Positions 14,909 to 23,313 are shown, numbered from the stretch's first letter. The stretch: DNA of 50,796 nt from Mesorhizobium sp. Z1-4 (GCF_004000235.1 NZ_RCIO01000009.1:1-50796), one strand, 5' to 3'. The notes: generated from the letters alone by a model not told the origin. Program-made: numbers and translations.

Positions 14909-15555
14909 TGTTTCCCGTTCATTCTTGCAAGGACATCGGCGGCCATCTCTTCGGCGGACTGTTCACCTTCGCGGAAGACATCCTCAAAGCGGCCTTCGGG
15001 TCTCATCAGGTAGATATGTCCAGCGTGAGCCATCAGGTATCCGTCCGGAGCCGTTGCCTCTTCCATTCTCTCGTAATAGACGCGGAAGGATTGGGCAGCC
15101 GCGGCGACCTCGGATTCGGATCCGGTCAGCCCAACCAGCTTCGGGTGAAAGGCCTGGACGTATGCCGCCATCACCTGCGGCGTGTCGCGGGACGGATCGA
15201 CCGTGATGAAGATCGGCGCAACGCGCTCGACCTCGCCGCCAAGCCGATCCAGCACGTTTGCCAGATAGGCGAGCGTGGTCGGGCAGACATCCGGGCAATG
15301 GGTGAATCCGAAGAACACGAGTTGCCAGTGCCCGAGGAAGTCGGCCTCGGTAACGCGATTTCCGTTGTGGTCGATCAACGAAAACTCGGAGCGAATTGCG
15401 GCTTCGCCGACGGTGACCGGCGGCGGCTCGCGCACGCCGATCATCCGGACGAAATAAGCACCACCGAGCGCCAGCACGGCAGCGGCCACGAGGATCCATA
15501 GGCTGAAGCGTATGCGCCTGAGCTGCGTTGTCTTGGTTGATGTCATATCAGTCAT
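14905..15555 (-). CDS. SCO1/SenC copper chaperone
   Basis: A membrane-anchored SCO protein of 213-216 residues; the anchor is at about residues 18-37. The copper motif FTHCPDVCPTTL (Cys87, Cys91) and the later His in HAGHIYLM are present, so the full Cys-Cys-His site exists. It delivers copper to CuA-type sites or reduces their Cys residues. ATG 15555 lies too close to the AGGA signal, and ATG 15546 is better spaced, so the start may be 15546. It overlaps PCu(A)C by 4 bases. Confidence 0.93.
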   Translation of the reverse strand: MTDMTSTKTTQLRRIRFSLWILVAAAVLALGGAYFVRMIGVREPPPVTVGEAAIRSEFSLIDHNGNRVTEADFLGHWQLVFFGFTHCPDVCPTTLAYLANVLDRLGGEVERVAPIFITVDPSRDTPQVMAAYVQAFHPKLVGLTGSESEVAAAAQSFRVYYERMEEATAPDGYLMAHAGHIYLMRPEGRFEDVFREGEQSAEEMAADVLARMNGKQ

Positions 15556-15624
15556 CCTCGAAAGGCCCTGCCCATCGCGATACGGCTCCTCAATTGTCTG
15601 GGCACGTTGCGATGCCAGGCTGTG

Positions 15625-15657
15625 CCCGGCCCACCCTCCGGGATGGAGGGCGGCCGG
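15625..15657 (-). other. Hairpin between Met-rich and SCO genes
   Basis: A GC-rich inverted repeat with inner stem CCCTCC-GGGAT-GGAGGG and outer GGCC pairs lies in the 113-base gap, the widest in this part of the operon. It has no T-tract. It may protect mRNA or lower downstream expression. Confidence 0.4.
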
Positions 15658-15668
15658 GATCGGGCGAT

Positions 15669-15956
15669 CTAGCCGTTCGTCCCTGGGGCGCCGTTGTTGT
15701 CGGGCGATTTCTCGCGCCACTGCTCGTTGGGCCGTCCGGAGCCGTCATGGCTCATGGACTGCATCATCCTGTTGCAGCCCTCCATCATCTCGCTCATCTG
15801 GCCCATCATGCCCATCATGCCGCCTTGGCCCATCATGCCGGAACCCATCATGGAGTCGCCGGACTCCTCTGAGTCATGGGCGTAGAGCGCGGGTGCAACC
15901 GCGAGGCCCGCGATAACGGCAGAAGCAATAGCAAGCGCTTTGATCGATTTACGCAT
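15669..15956 (-). CDS. Met-rich periplasmic protein
   Basis: A 95-residue secreted protein from ATG 15956 (GGAGA 8 bases upstream) with signal peptide MRKSIKALAIASAVIAGLA...YA. The mature part is very rich in Met: MMGSGMMGQGGMMGMMGQMSE continues with MMEGCNRMMQSM. Repeated MxxM motifs bind Cu(I) in CopA-, CusF- and PcoE-like proteins, so a copper sponge or carrier is likely. The tail is hydrophilic (NEQWREKSPDNNG). The start lies inside the end of the upstream membrane-protein gene (8-base overlap). Confidence 0.8.
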   Translation of the reverse strand: MRKSIKALAIASAVIAGLAVAPALYAHDSEESGDSMMGSGMMGQGGMMGMMGQMSEMMEGCNRMMQSMSHDGSGRPNEQWREKSPDNNGAPGTNG

Positions 15957-16374
15957 CGGTCGGTCTCCTTTCCTTGGAGGATTGCGGTTCGGGGCTTGCA
16001 AGAACGGCGACGTCGCCGCTCATGGGAGCCGGGCGGTCAGGCGGTGTGTCGAGAGCAACGGCCTGCGTGACTGGCCCTGCGTCCTCGATCTCCGCCGGGC
16101 CGGCGTTGCTCGCGGCGGTCGAGCAGGACTTGCCGCCTGACCGGTTCATGCACAGGCCGAGGGCGCACATGGCGAGGCAGGGCAACACGCTGATCAGGAT
16201 CGGCGCGATGCCGGCAGCGGCCAACCAACTCCAGTTCAACGCGAGGCCCGCCGCGATCGCCAGTCCGGCGAGCACCAGCAGACCGCGTCGGCTGCCGAGG
16301 TAATAGCGAAGGGCATAAAGCAGGTCGCGACCGAGCGAGCCGTCTTGAGATGGTGACTGTTGTGTATCGGCCAT
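15949..16374 (-). CDS. Membrane protein of the copper operon
   Basis: A 141-residue protein with two adjacent membrane segments (residues about 31-65: GLLVLAGLAIAAGLALNW and APILISVLPCLAMCALGLCM) containing three Cys. A Ser/Cys/Pro-rich hydrophilic tail follows. It resembles short membrane proteins annotated only as hypothetical in copper and mercury clusters; the Cys-rich second segment suggests metal contact. It starts 13 bases after tlpA ends and overlaps the next gene by 8 bases. Confidence 0.7.
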   Translation of the reverse strand: MADTQQSPSQDGSLGRDLLYALRYYLGSRRGLLVLAGLAIAAGLALNWSWLAAAGIAPILISVLPCLAMCALGLCMNRSGGKSCSTAASNAGPAEIEDAGPVTQAVALDTPPDRPAPMSGDVAVLASPEPQSSKERRPTDA

Positions 16375-16387
16375 GGAGGCTTCCTTT

Positions 16388-16996
16388 TCAGTTTGACGTC
16401 AGATGGGTTTTGAGGAATGCGATCATCTCGGGCGTGTCCCACTCGGCCGGTCCGACGAGCCTTCCCAATTCGCGGCCCTCGCTGTCGATGAGAAGCGTCG
16501 TCGGCAGTCCCGGAGCCTGGAGGTCGAACGAGGCCCGCATGGAGGCGTCGATGTAGAGGCCAAGATGCTCGATGCCGATTTCGGCGTAGAACTTCCGAAC
16601 CACCTCCGGCCCGGCCCGGTCGACTGAAAGCGGCACAACCTCGAAGGCAGGGTCGCCAAGTTCCGCCTCGAGCGCATCGAGAGTCGGCATTTCCTCGCGG
16701 CAGGGCACGCACCACGTCGCCCAGATGTTGAGCAACACGGTCTTGCCCCTCAAATCGGCCAGCGTAAGAGCTTCGCCGTTCCCGTCCTCGAACTTGATTT
16801 CGGGGAGCGGCCGCAGCGCCTCGTGCATCACGAAAGACCGGGACGAGGCCGTCTCAGCCTGTCCTCCGCCTTGAGGCGCAGGCATTGGCGTGCCTCCGCT
16901 GAAATAGATCACGCTAACGATCGCGATCGCGGCCAGTGCGAGCGTGCCTGCCGCCAGAAATACGATTGCGCGCTGCCCCTGCAGGAGCTTCCTCAT
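16388..16996 (-). CDS. TlpA-type periplasmic thioredoxin
   Basis: A 202-residue membrane-anchored thioredoxin-fold protein. The anchor is at residues 10-33 and the active site is WATWCVPCREEMP (Cys96, Cys99), with cis-Pro loop APGLPTTLLID. In Bradyrhizobium TlpA reduces ScoI and the CuA site of cytochrome oxidase, so a TlpA next to SCO and PCu(A)C genes fits a copper-site reduction pathway with CcdA as electron donor. It overlaps ccmG by 4 bases. Confidence 0.9.
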   Translation of the reverse strand: MRKLLQGQRAIVFLAAGTLALAAIAIVSVIYFSGGTPMPAPQGGGQAETASSRSFVMHEALRPLPEIKFEDGNGEALTLADLRGKTVLLNIWATWCVPCREEMPTLDALEAELGDPAFEVVPLSVDRAGPEVVRKFYAEIGIEHLGLYIDASMRASFDLQAPGLPTTLLIDSEGRELGRLVGPAEWDTPEMIAFLKTHLTSN

Positions 16997-17598
16997 TGGC
17001 CGTCTCCCAGGGTGTTGTCGCCTTTGGCCTGACTGCGCAGTTGCTCCACGAGCGGCAGGATGGTGCGGATAAGCACCTCTTCATCCACAGGTCCGATATG
17101 CTTGTAAACGACGCGTCCGTCGGCACCGATGACGAACGTCTCGGGTACGCCGTACACACCCCAATCGATCGCCACGCGCCCGCTGATGTCGGCCCCCGTG
17201 CGCGTGTAGGGGTCACCAAGGCTGTCGAGCCACTGCGCCGCGTCGTCCGGTTGGTCCTTGTAGTTGAGGCCGTGCAGCGGCACGGTGCCTTGCGCCGCAA
17301 GCTTCATGAACAAGGGATGCTCCTCGCGGCAAGCAACACACCAGGACGCGAAGACATTGACCAGCGACACTTCGCCCTTGAGATCGGCGCTCGACAGGCC
17401 AAGCGCCCGGCCTTTGACCGGCGACAGCGCGAAGTCGGGTACCGCCTTGCCGATCAGCGTAGATGGTAAGTTGCTTGGATCACGCGTCAGCCCCCAAGCC
17501 AGCACCACGGCGAGCACGCTGGCGAGAACAAGCGGCAGGAAAACCAGGAGATTGCGACGCCTTATGGGAGCCGTGGGATATTCGTCGGTTCTGCTCAT
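16993..17598 (-). CDS. CcmG/DsbE-type thioredoxin
   Basis: A 201-residue anchored protein (membrane segment about residues 16-36) with active site FASWCVACREEHP (Cys87, Cys90) and the CcmG signature WGVYGVPETFVIG. CcmG reduces apocytochrome c Cys residues before haem attachment. No other ccm gene is in the window, so it would feed the host's own system or the cytochromes encoded upstream. It overlaps its neighbours by 4 bases on both sides. Confidence 0.93.
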   Translation of the reverse strand: MSRTDEYPTAPIRRRNLLVFLPLVLASVLAVVLAWGLTRDPSNLPSTLIGKAVPDFALSPVKGRALGLSSADLKGEVSLVNVFASWCVACREEHPLFMKLAAQGTVPLHGLNYKDQPDDAAQWLDSLGDPYTRTGADISGRVAIDWGVYGVPETFVIGADGRVVYKHIGPVDEEVLIRTILPLVEQLRSQAKGDNTLGDGQ

Positions 17599-18080
17599 GA
17601 GCCATCTCCGTCCTTGGCCGTTATGCGAGCCTGCACGTCCCGCTGACGCTCGGGCCAGGTGCTTTTGATGAACGCGAGTACGGCAGCGATCTCCTCGTCG
17701 CTCAGGATTTTCCCGAAAGCGGGCATGTCGCTCTCATAACCCTCGACGACACCGCCGACGCCGAGCTTCGTCATGTCGAACAGGTCCTGGTCCGAGTGGT
17801 GCCAGGTGTGCCCGCTTTCATCGTGCGGAGGTGCCGGCATGCGTCCGTTCTCCAGCCGACGCTTCCAGTTCGGTTGGCCTTCGAGGCTTGTGCCGTGGCA
17901 GGAGGCACAGTTCTGCGCATAGACTTCTTGGCCGAGGGCGATCTGCTCACTGGTTACGGGCTGGCCACGGAAGGTCACGTCCTGCGTACTCACATCGTCG
18001 TCCTGCAGTTGAGCAGACGCCGCGATGGCTGCCACGGCCGAAACAGCGACAGCGGAAAGAAGGATTACGCCGCGCCTCAT
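17595..18080 (-). CDS. Periplasmic c-type cytochrome
   Basis: A 161-residue secreted monohaem cytochrome. Signal peptide up to ASA (residue 23), haem motif NCASCH (Cys58, Cys61, His62), and a probable axial Met in the segment SDMPAFGKILSDEEI. It may accept electrons from the multicopper oxidase or pass them to a terminal oxidase. Its start codon overlaps the stop of the 40-residue membrane peptide gene (ATGA). Confidence 0.92.
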   Translation of the reverse strand: MRRGVILLSAVAVSAVAAIAASAQLQDDDVSTQDVTFRGQPVTSEQIALGQEVYAQNCASCHGTSLEGQPNWKRRLENGRMPAPPHDESGHTWHHSDQDLFDMTKLGVGGVVEGYESDMPAFGKILSDEEIAAVLAFIKSTWPERQRDVQARITAKDGDGS

Positions 18081-18199
18081 CTTGGTCCCCGCAGATATTT
18101 CATGAGCGCGAAGAGGCCAAAAATCAGAACTGCGAGGACCAGAAGCCCTGCGAGAACGACTCCGGCCATCATCAACATCATCAAAGACCCATCCATCAT
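18077..18199 (-). CDS. 40-residue Met-rich membrane peptide
   Basis: A short frame that fills the gap between the DUF411 and cytochrome genes. It starts at ATG 18199, 7 bases after the DUF411 stop, and ends in an ATGA overlap with the cytochrome start. The peptide begins MMDGSLMMLMMAG, has one membrane segment (VVLAGLLVLAVLIFGLFAL) and ends MKYLRGPR. A 39-residue protein of the same design (Met-rich start, one segment, IKYLRK end) is at 48042-48161. The tight packing and the second copy support that it is a real gene; a Cu(I)-related role is inferred from the Met residues and context. Confidence 0.75.
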   Translation of the reverse strand: MMDGSLMMLMMAGVVLAGLLVLAVLIFGLFALMKYLRGPR

Positions 18200-18206
18200 T
18201 GCTAGA

Positions 18207-18695
18207 TTACTCTTCGGAATAAACAGTGACGCCGTCCTTGCCGAAGGCGTAGGTCTTCAGCGTACCGGTCTTTGTTGGCGCCATGCCGGGAGCGTTGGCG
18301 GGCATTCCGGGCAGGGTAATCCCGGTGATGTCGGGGCGTTCGCTGACCAGGCGCTCGATGATCTCGGCCGGCACGAGTCCGCTCACGACATAGCCGTCGA
18401 TCTCGGCCAAATGACATCCGATCCCTTGCTGCGGAACCCCGGCCTCGATCGAACGCTTGTCGAAGTTGGGGTCGTCGACGCGCGTCACCACATAGCCGTT
18501 GCCCTCCAGATAGTCGGCATAGGCATCGCAGCACCCGCAGCCCGGATCACGCCAGATGGTGATCACCTTATTACCCGAGGCTGCCGCGACGGATGATCCT
18601 CGCAGGGGCGCGTTCGCTGACCCCAGCGACCAGTAGGCGATGCCGGCTGCGGCGACCACGGCGACGAAGGCTGCGGCAATTGTTTTCTTGTTCAT
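18207..18695 (-). CDS. DUF411 (CopG-like) Cys-rich periplasmic protein
   Basis: A 162-residue protein with an N-terminal membrane or signal segment and a DUF411 domain of thioredoxin-like fold. The metal site is WRDPGCGCCDAYADYL (Cys53, Cys55, Cys56), with a further Cys in QGIGCHLAEIDGYVVSG and the typical GITLPGMPANAPGM stretch. The relative CopG binds a copper cluster and is thought to take part in periplasmic copper redox control. It is separated by 11 bases from the BNR gene and by 7 from the next small gene. Confidence 0.9.
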   Translation of the reverse strand: MNKKTIAAAFVAVVAAAGIAYWSLGSANAPLRGSSVAAASGNKVITIWRDPGCGCCDAYADYLEGNGYVVTRVDDPNFDKRSIEAGVPQQGIGCHLAEIDGYVVSGLVPAEIIERLVSERPDITGITLPGMPANAPGMAPTKTGTLKTYAFGKDGVTVYSEE

Positions 18696-18706
18696 GACAT
18701 TCTCCG

Positions 18707-19657
18707 TTATGCGCGTGCGAGCGCGGTCCAGTTCGCGCCGCCATCGCGGCTTTCAACGACGCCATCGCCGGTGATGGCAACGACATGATCGGCATTGGTG
18801 GGGTGAACGGCGACGGCCAGCGCGCGCGTGTTCGACTTTTGCGACCACACGACTCCGGCATCCTGAGATTCCCAGATGCCCGAAGGTAGCGCGGCGTAAA
18901 GCCGAGTGGGCAGCGAAGCCGCGCTGACCAATCCGTTGATCGTCTCGCCTTGGGGAAGTGGCGCCTCCGACGGAGCTGGTTTCCCCGAGGCAAGCGCGTC
19001 CATCGCATCGCCCGGCTGCACGTCCTGCCAGCGGCAGAAGCAATCTGGCACGCGGGTGAGACCGAGTTCGGTTCCGGCGTAGATCCAGATGCCGCCCATG
19101 CCTGTTGCGAGTTCGACCGAGGCCAAGGCTGTCAAATCGCGTTCGGCGTCTGCCAGCCAGGGCCGGTCCATCGCGAGGGCCCATGACCGACCGGCATCCT
19201 CGCTCTTCCAGAGACCATCGCCGTGTATGGCGGCATAGATGGTGTCCGGCTCGGCGGCTGCCACGGTGACTGCTGTCACCGGGGCACCGGGCAATCCTTG
19301 ACTTCTTGCCTCCCACCGGTGTCCGCCATCTTCGGATAGCGCAACGCCACCGCCCGTGAGCCCCGCCACAATCCGGGCCGGCCGGGCGGAATGCGTCGCA
19401 AGCGAAATAATGCCGCCTGCCTCGGGAGCGGACAGCTCTATCCAGCCTCCGGCGCCATCGCTACGGGAAAGGGTGTCTCTCGCCCGGATCAACGCATCGC
19501 CGTCGAATGCAATTGCGGGGCCGGCTGCCGCGGGTGCGGCGCGAAGGCTGATCGGCAGGCCGATCAGCCCGGCGCCCGCCATCATCGTGCCAAGGAAGAC
19601 GCGTCTGGAAATGCGAGTGGAATTGCTTGTCATGGTTGCCATGTTGATGTCATTCAT
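18707..19657 (-). CDS. BNR/Ycf48-like beta-propeller protein, Tat-exported
   Basis: A 316-residue protein with a twin-arginine signal (ISRRVFLGTMMAGAGLIG) and repeated Asp-box motifs: SEDGGHRW, SEDAGRSW, SQDAGVVW and SRDGGANW, marking a beta-propeller like Ycf48 or sialidase-type BNR proteins. In copper clusters such proteins are of unknown function; an assembly or scaffold role for the neighbouring Tat-exported multicopper oxidase and cytochromes is a guess. There is an ACFCRW-type Cys pair near the middle (DCFCRW). The start overlaps the cytochrome stop. Confidence 0.8.
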   Translation of the reverse strand: MNDINMATMTSNSTRISRRVFLGTMMAGAGLIGLPISLRAAPAAAGPAIAFDGDALIRARDTLSRSDGAGGWIELSAPEAGGIISLATHSARPARIVAGLTGGGVALSEDGGHRWEARSQGLPGAPVTAVTVAAAEPDTIYAAIHGDGLWKSEDAGRSWALAMDRPWLADAERDLTALASVELATGMGGIWIYAGTELGLTRVPDCFCRWQDVQPGDAMDALASGKPAPSEAPLPQGETINGLVSAASLPTRLYAALPSGIWESQDAGVVWSQKSNTRALAVAVHPTNADHVVAITGDGVVESRDGGANWTALARA

Positions 19658-19659
19658 GT

Positions 19660-20370
19660 TCAGCGTGCCTCACAGCCTTCGGTGACGAGCTGATCGAGGT
19701 CGGCGAGACTCCGGAAGATTACCGAGAAACGGTCGCCGCCCATCCCGGCGCCAAGGATCACAGGAACGCCCGCTGGCGGGCCGGTCTCGACGCTATCGAT
19801 CTTGAGCCGAATGTTTTTCTCCCAGTACGGCGTTTCCCGGCCGTCACCGGTGGTGATGAAATAGCTGTCACCGCAATGGCGAATTGCCGTGACACGAATT
19901 TTCGGCGATGGCTCGCCGATTGGTTCCGGCGCCCCGGCGCGAAGCCAACCAGCCGGGATGAGACCTGCGTCCACGACGCGCCTGCCACCGCCGGGCTGGC
20001 CGGCGATTTCGAGGAAGGCGACAAGGTCGGCGCGCGCCTGAGGGTCGTCGATCCCGCGGAACGTCATGTAGGTGCCAGGAATCATGCCCGCCGGATCCTT
20101 AAGCCAGCCGTCGAGCGCGGCAGCGTTCCAGGAGAACCCCGCGTCCTTCAGTCCGCTCGAATACCGGACAAACCCCTCCGCCGTGCCCGCAGTGCGCCCC
20201 ATGAAGCCGTCTAGGCTCGGCCCGCTGAGGTGCAGTCCGGGTTCGAGGGCATGGCAGGCGACGCAGGCGCGATAGGCTTGCGCACCACGCCGTGCTTCCC
20301 CGTCGGCAAGTGCGGCCGAACTGACCGAAAGGCCAGCCAATGCGGCGAGACAGAGGACCATCCGGCTCAT
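19660..20370 (-). CDS. Cytochrome c family protein with C-terminal extra domain
   Basis: A 236-residue secreted protein from ATG 20370, which overlaps the oxidase stop (ATGA). Haem motif CVACH (Cys36, Cys39, His40), then FMGRTAGTAEGFVRYSSGL and MTFRGIDDPQARADLVAFL as in mitochondrial-type class I cytochromes; the Met in YMTFRG is the probable ligand. After residue 130 a separate domain of about 100 residues contains RHCGDSYFITTGDG and a lone Cys near the end, which I do not recognise. Coupling to the multicopper oxidase suggests it takes or gives electrons to it. Confidence 0.88.
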   Translation of the reverse strand: MSRMVLCLAALAGLSVSSAALADGEARRGAQAYRACVACHALEPGLHLSGPSLDGFMGRTAGTAEGFVRYSSGLKDAGFSWNAAALDGWLKDPAGMIPGTYMTFRGIDDPQARADLVAFLEIAGQPGGGRRVVDAGLIPAGWLRAGAPEPIGEPSPKIRVTAIRHCGDSYFITTGDGRETPYWEKNIRLKIDSVETGPPAGVPVILGAGMGGDRFSVIFRSLADLDQLVTEGCEAR

Positions 20371-21848
20371 ATCCGCTCCTCCTTCCCGGAAACACGGATC
20401 ACCCCCATCATCCCGGCGGCCTGGTGCTCGAGGATGTGACAGTGGAACATCCAGTCCCCCGGATTGTCGGCGACGAAGGCGATCTCGACCTTCTCGCGCG
20501 GCGCCATCAGAACCGTGTCCTGCCACTCGCGATGCGCCGTCGGCTGGCCGTTCCGCGACAGGACGCGGAAGGAATGTCCGTGCAGGTGGATGGGGTGATG
20601 CCAGGCTGTCGCGTTGGTCATCGCCAGGACGCATGTGCGGCCGCGCGGGAGCGTCAGCAGCGGGTCCATGACGTGGCCGGTGGCGGCCTTGCCGTTGATG
20701 AACCAGATGCCCTGGCCATGCATCATGTTCATCATGTTGCCCATCATGCCGCCGGAGGACCCGTCCCCCATGCTGCCGCCCATCTCGGACATGACCATCT
20801 GGCCCATCATGCCGCCGTTGAACGTCACCTCGTGGCGGATCGCGCCGCGCAGGTCAGGCTCGGCAAGCGGATTGGCCGGCAGTTCCACCGGCCAGTCCGG
20901 AGCACTTTCCCTCAGCGCTGTTTCCGCATAGGCGAGCTCGACCAGCCGGTACTCCAGTCCCTGGTAGAACCTGTCCACCACGGTGACCCGATTGCCCGCC
21001 TGGTCCTTCATGTCGAGGATCAGGTCCACGCGCATGGCTGGTCCGAGCGTGACGAGCCCGTCCGTCGGCGCATGGGGCGTGACCGGCTGGCCGTCGAGCG
21101 CGATCAAGACCGGCTCGAGCCCGGCGAAGTCGAGGCCGAAAATGCGGGCATTGGCGGCATTGATCAGGCGCAGCCGGACCCGTTCGCCCGCGTGGACCGC
21201 AATGCTCTCCGGCAGCCGGCCATTTATGGTGACCGTGTTGCCGATCCGGCCGTTGTGCATCAAGTCGTGCCGACTGCCGAAATCGTCGCTGATCGCCGCG
21301 TTCCTGGTTAGCCGCCAGTCGTCCAGTATCCAGGTCAATTCGCGGTCGACGCGAACGGGTTCGGCTTCTTCGATGATCAGGGAACCGTAGAGACCGCGCC
21401 CCACCTGTACCGTGCTGTTCAGGTGCGGGTGATACCAGAAGGTGCCGGCATCCACGGCGTCGAACTCGTAGGTGAAGGTCTCGCCCGGAGCTATCGGTGC
21501 CTGCGTCAGATGCGGCACGCCGTCCATGGCGTTTGGCGTGCGCACACCATGCCAGTGAACCGTGGTTTCTTCATCGAGGCCGTTTTCGACCTCGACGCGC
21601 AGGCGGTCGCCCTGGCGGATGCGGATCTCCGGGCCGGGCACCATATCGTTGTAGGCCCAGACCGGCGTTTCCCCGTAGGGCTCCGGAACAAGATGCGTCC
21701 GTCCCGATAACGCCTTCAATCGGAATTCTTTGACGGAAGCGGCACGAGCGCGCCGGAGTCCGGTAACCGGAAGCACCGTGCTGGTCGCAAGAGCCGCTGC
21801 GGATGTGAGAAAGGTCCGACGCGTCGGCGTCGGTAAATGTAAGACCAT
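20367..21848 (-). CDS. Multicopper oxidase, CopA/CueO-like, Tat-exported
   Basis: A 493-residue three-domain oxidase. The signal TRRTFLTSAAALA is of twin-arginine type. The copper motifs are complete: HWHG (residues 98-101), WYHPH (138-142), HPIHLHGHSF and HCHILEH near the C-terminus with the type 1 Met following. A Met/Gly-rich insert (MMGQMVMSEMGG then SGGMMGNMMNMMHG) before the last domain is the copper-tolerance hallmark of CueO/CopA. It oxidises Cu(I) in the periplasm. ATG 21848 is chosen because the upstream codons of the open frame lack protein character. About 130 bases separate it from the gene at 21980. Confidence 0.93.
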   Translation of the reverse strand: MVLHLPTPTRRTFLTSAAALATSTVLPVTGLRRARAASVKEFRLKALSGRTHLVPEPYGETPVWAYNDMVPGPEIRIRQGDRLRVEVENGLDEETTVHWHGVRTPNAMDGVPHLTQAPIAPGETFTYEFDAVDAGTFWYHPHLNSTVQVGRGLYGSLIIEEAEPVRVDRELTWILDDWRLTRNAAISDDFGSRHDLMHNGRIGNTVTINGRLPESIAVHAGERVRLRLINAANARIFGLDFAGLEPVLIALDGQPVTPHAPTDGLVTLGPAMRVDLILDMKDQAGNRVTVVDRFYQGLEYRLVELAYAETALRESAPDWPVELPANPLAEPDLRGAIRHEVTFNGGMMGQMVMSEMGGSMGDGSSGGMMGNMMNMMHGQGIWFINGKAATGHVMDPLLTLPRGRTCVLAMTNATAWHHPIHLHGHSFRVLSRNGQPTAHREWQDTVLMAPREKVEIAFVADNPGDWMFHCHILEHQAAGMMGVIRVSGKEERI

Positions 21849-21979
21849 GATATCCAACCATCCTGAGAGGGTGTTCGAGACCGCACGCGCTGCCCGCGCG
21901 ATGCACAGCGGGATCATGGGCGGCCAGTGTGACCGCGCATGATTTCAGGCGCCGCTAACCGGAGGAGCTCCGGGCGGCG

Positions 21980-22318
21980 TCAACTCAGGATGATGGTTCG
22001 GGGAGGATAAGGGTCCGGCGGTCCGGTACGCCCGGCCACGCTTTGCAGAACCAGACTTTGGGTACTCGTCTCAGCACCGGGCAGGCTTGGCTGGCTCGAC
22101 GGCACAACAGCCAGGATCGGCGATACGCAGGCATTGTCGCACGGCTGCACACCGCCCTTGCCGTCCGGGCAGTCTTTACAGTCGCCCATGTCCGCGCCAT
22201 CGATCGCGGCAAGCGTCATCTTCATGCTCATCGTGGCGGCATTCACGGCATGCGTAATCGTTCCGGCCGCGAAAGCGGCGAGCACCACGATCATGAAGAT
22301 GTGGACATACCTTGCCAT
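21980..22318 (-). CDS. Small Cys-containing secreted protein heading the copper operon
   Basis: A 112-residue protein with signal peptide MARYVHIFMIVVLAAFAAGT. The mature part has CKDCPDGKGGVQPCDNACVSP (two CxxC-like pairs) and ends GPPDPYPPRTIILS. The layout recalls short exported proteins common at the head of alphaproteobacterial copper operons, which I cannot assign to a named family. It is upstream of and in the same direction as the multicopper oxidase. Metal binding by the Cys pairs is plausible but inferred. Confidence 0.65.
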   Translation of the reverse strand: MARYVHIFMIVVLAAFAAGTITHAVNAATMSMKMTLAAIDGADMGDCKDCPDGKGGVQPCDNACVSPILAVVPSSQPSLPGAETSTQSLVLQSVAGRTGPPDPYPPRTIILS

Positions 22319-22739
22319 ACTCTACCGGATACCCCGAATCTTGCGTGCTGTCGATGTGCATACGGTCGCAGTTCCTTTCTACCCGCTGCAGATGAGCAAC
22401 ATCAAGACGCCGCGACCTTCCTCCGCGCCCTTTCGGACCTCTACGAATAGGCCGCCTCTAGGTTCGACCGGATCAAGGACCAGCGTCAGCCAGGCGAAGC
22501 GTCACTCTCGAAGCCGCAACCTGCCCTGTTTCGTAGATAGGCGCATGTTTCTCGCCCTGCGCGTTGTTCTCGGTAGCCGCCGATACTCAGATAGACAGCA
22601 TACGCGAACATCATCGATCACAGCCCGGCTCATGGCGACGATCGCCGCTTCGGTGGCACACAGACGAAGCGCGAAGGATCGGCCACGGCGGAACACGGTC
22701 TTGGCCCAGCGGCCGAATTTGGCGCAGGTTAGCACTGGC
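22319..22739. other. Region between two minus-strand genes; probable promoter and debris
   Basis: No intact gene is evident. The minus strand has a 40-codon open stretch (22379-22501) whose translation, RFAWLTLVLDPVEPRGGLF onward, looks protein-like but starts after a stop and has no start codon of its own, so it could be a gene remnant. The promoter of the 16-gene operon to the left should be here; one possible site is TTGATG, 18 bases, TAGAAA. Confidence 0.3.
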
Positions 22740-23249
22740 TCAAATCGCCGGTTCACTAGTTTGGAAACGGCAATAGTATGTCTTTCGTTCGACAATTCCC
22801 CGATCCGCTGGAATACCCGTCAGCGTCAGCGTTGTAACCGAGGTGGAAGACGACGAAACGATCGTTCCTGGAATTCTCATTTCCGGATGCTCATCCGGAA
22901 CGAGCGTGAACTGGTAATTGTTCTCTTGGCCGCCTGTCCAAGTCACATTTCCGCGATCGTAATCACCTTCAGAGGAATAGGTCGTCTCGATCCGAGAGGG
23001 CGTAACGATGAGATAGAGTTCAAGCTCGTCCGTCTCGTGGTGCGGAACTCTTCCCCACAACCAGTCCTCTGCCTTGGCAATGGACGGTCTGACATCGGCC
23101 ACCACGCCGCGACAATCCGCATCCGTAGGAACGCCAGGTCCGGGGTACCAGAGATAGACACCCATGGGTCCGGATGCAGCGAAGGTGCCGGACGTTGCCA
23201 GACACAGCATCACAAGAAGTCCGCCAATTCGGAAGCTTCGGTTGGACAT
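22740..23249 (-). CDS. Secreted hypothetical protein
   Basis: A 169-residue frame from ATG 23249 with signal peptide RIGGLLVMLCLATSGTFAA. The mature protein (GVYLWYPGPGVPTDADCRGV, later IETTYSSEGDYDRGNVTWTGG) is rich in Ser, Thr and Tyr, with a beta-rich character. I do not recognise it. The ribosome binding site is poor (AAGG 13 bases off), so the start could be elsewhere. It lies upstream of the copper operon on the same strand and downstream of the MerR gene. Confidence 0.5.
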   Translation of the reverse strand: MSNRSFRIGGLLVMLCLATSGTFAASGPMGVYLWYPGPGVPTDADCRGVVADVRPSIAKAEDWLWGRVPHHETDELELYLIVTPSRIETTYSSEGDYDRGNVTWTGGQENNYQFTLVPDEHPEMRIPGTIVSSSSTSVTTLTLTGIPADRGIVERKTYYCRFQTSEPAI

Positions 23250-23313
23250 GCCGTCACTTGTACCCTTGCTGCGACCTAACCCGGCTAACCCCGCGAAGGA
23301 GACAACAACCAAG

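Noticed and set aside
22430-22480. A fifth operator of the A-D type upstream of the copper operon
   Set aside because: The sequence has ACCTAGAGG-like half-sites, but the -35, spacer length and -10 do not fit; at best a decayed site.
22134-23279. A 381-codon open frame on the plus strand
   Set aside because: It spans several minus-strand genes and a gap, is rich in Arg, Ser and Thr and shows no motif or ribosome binding site.
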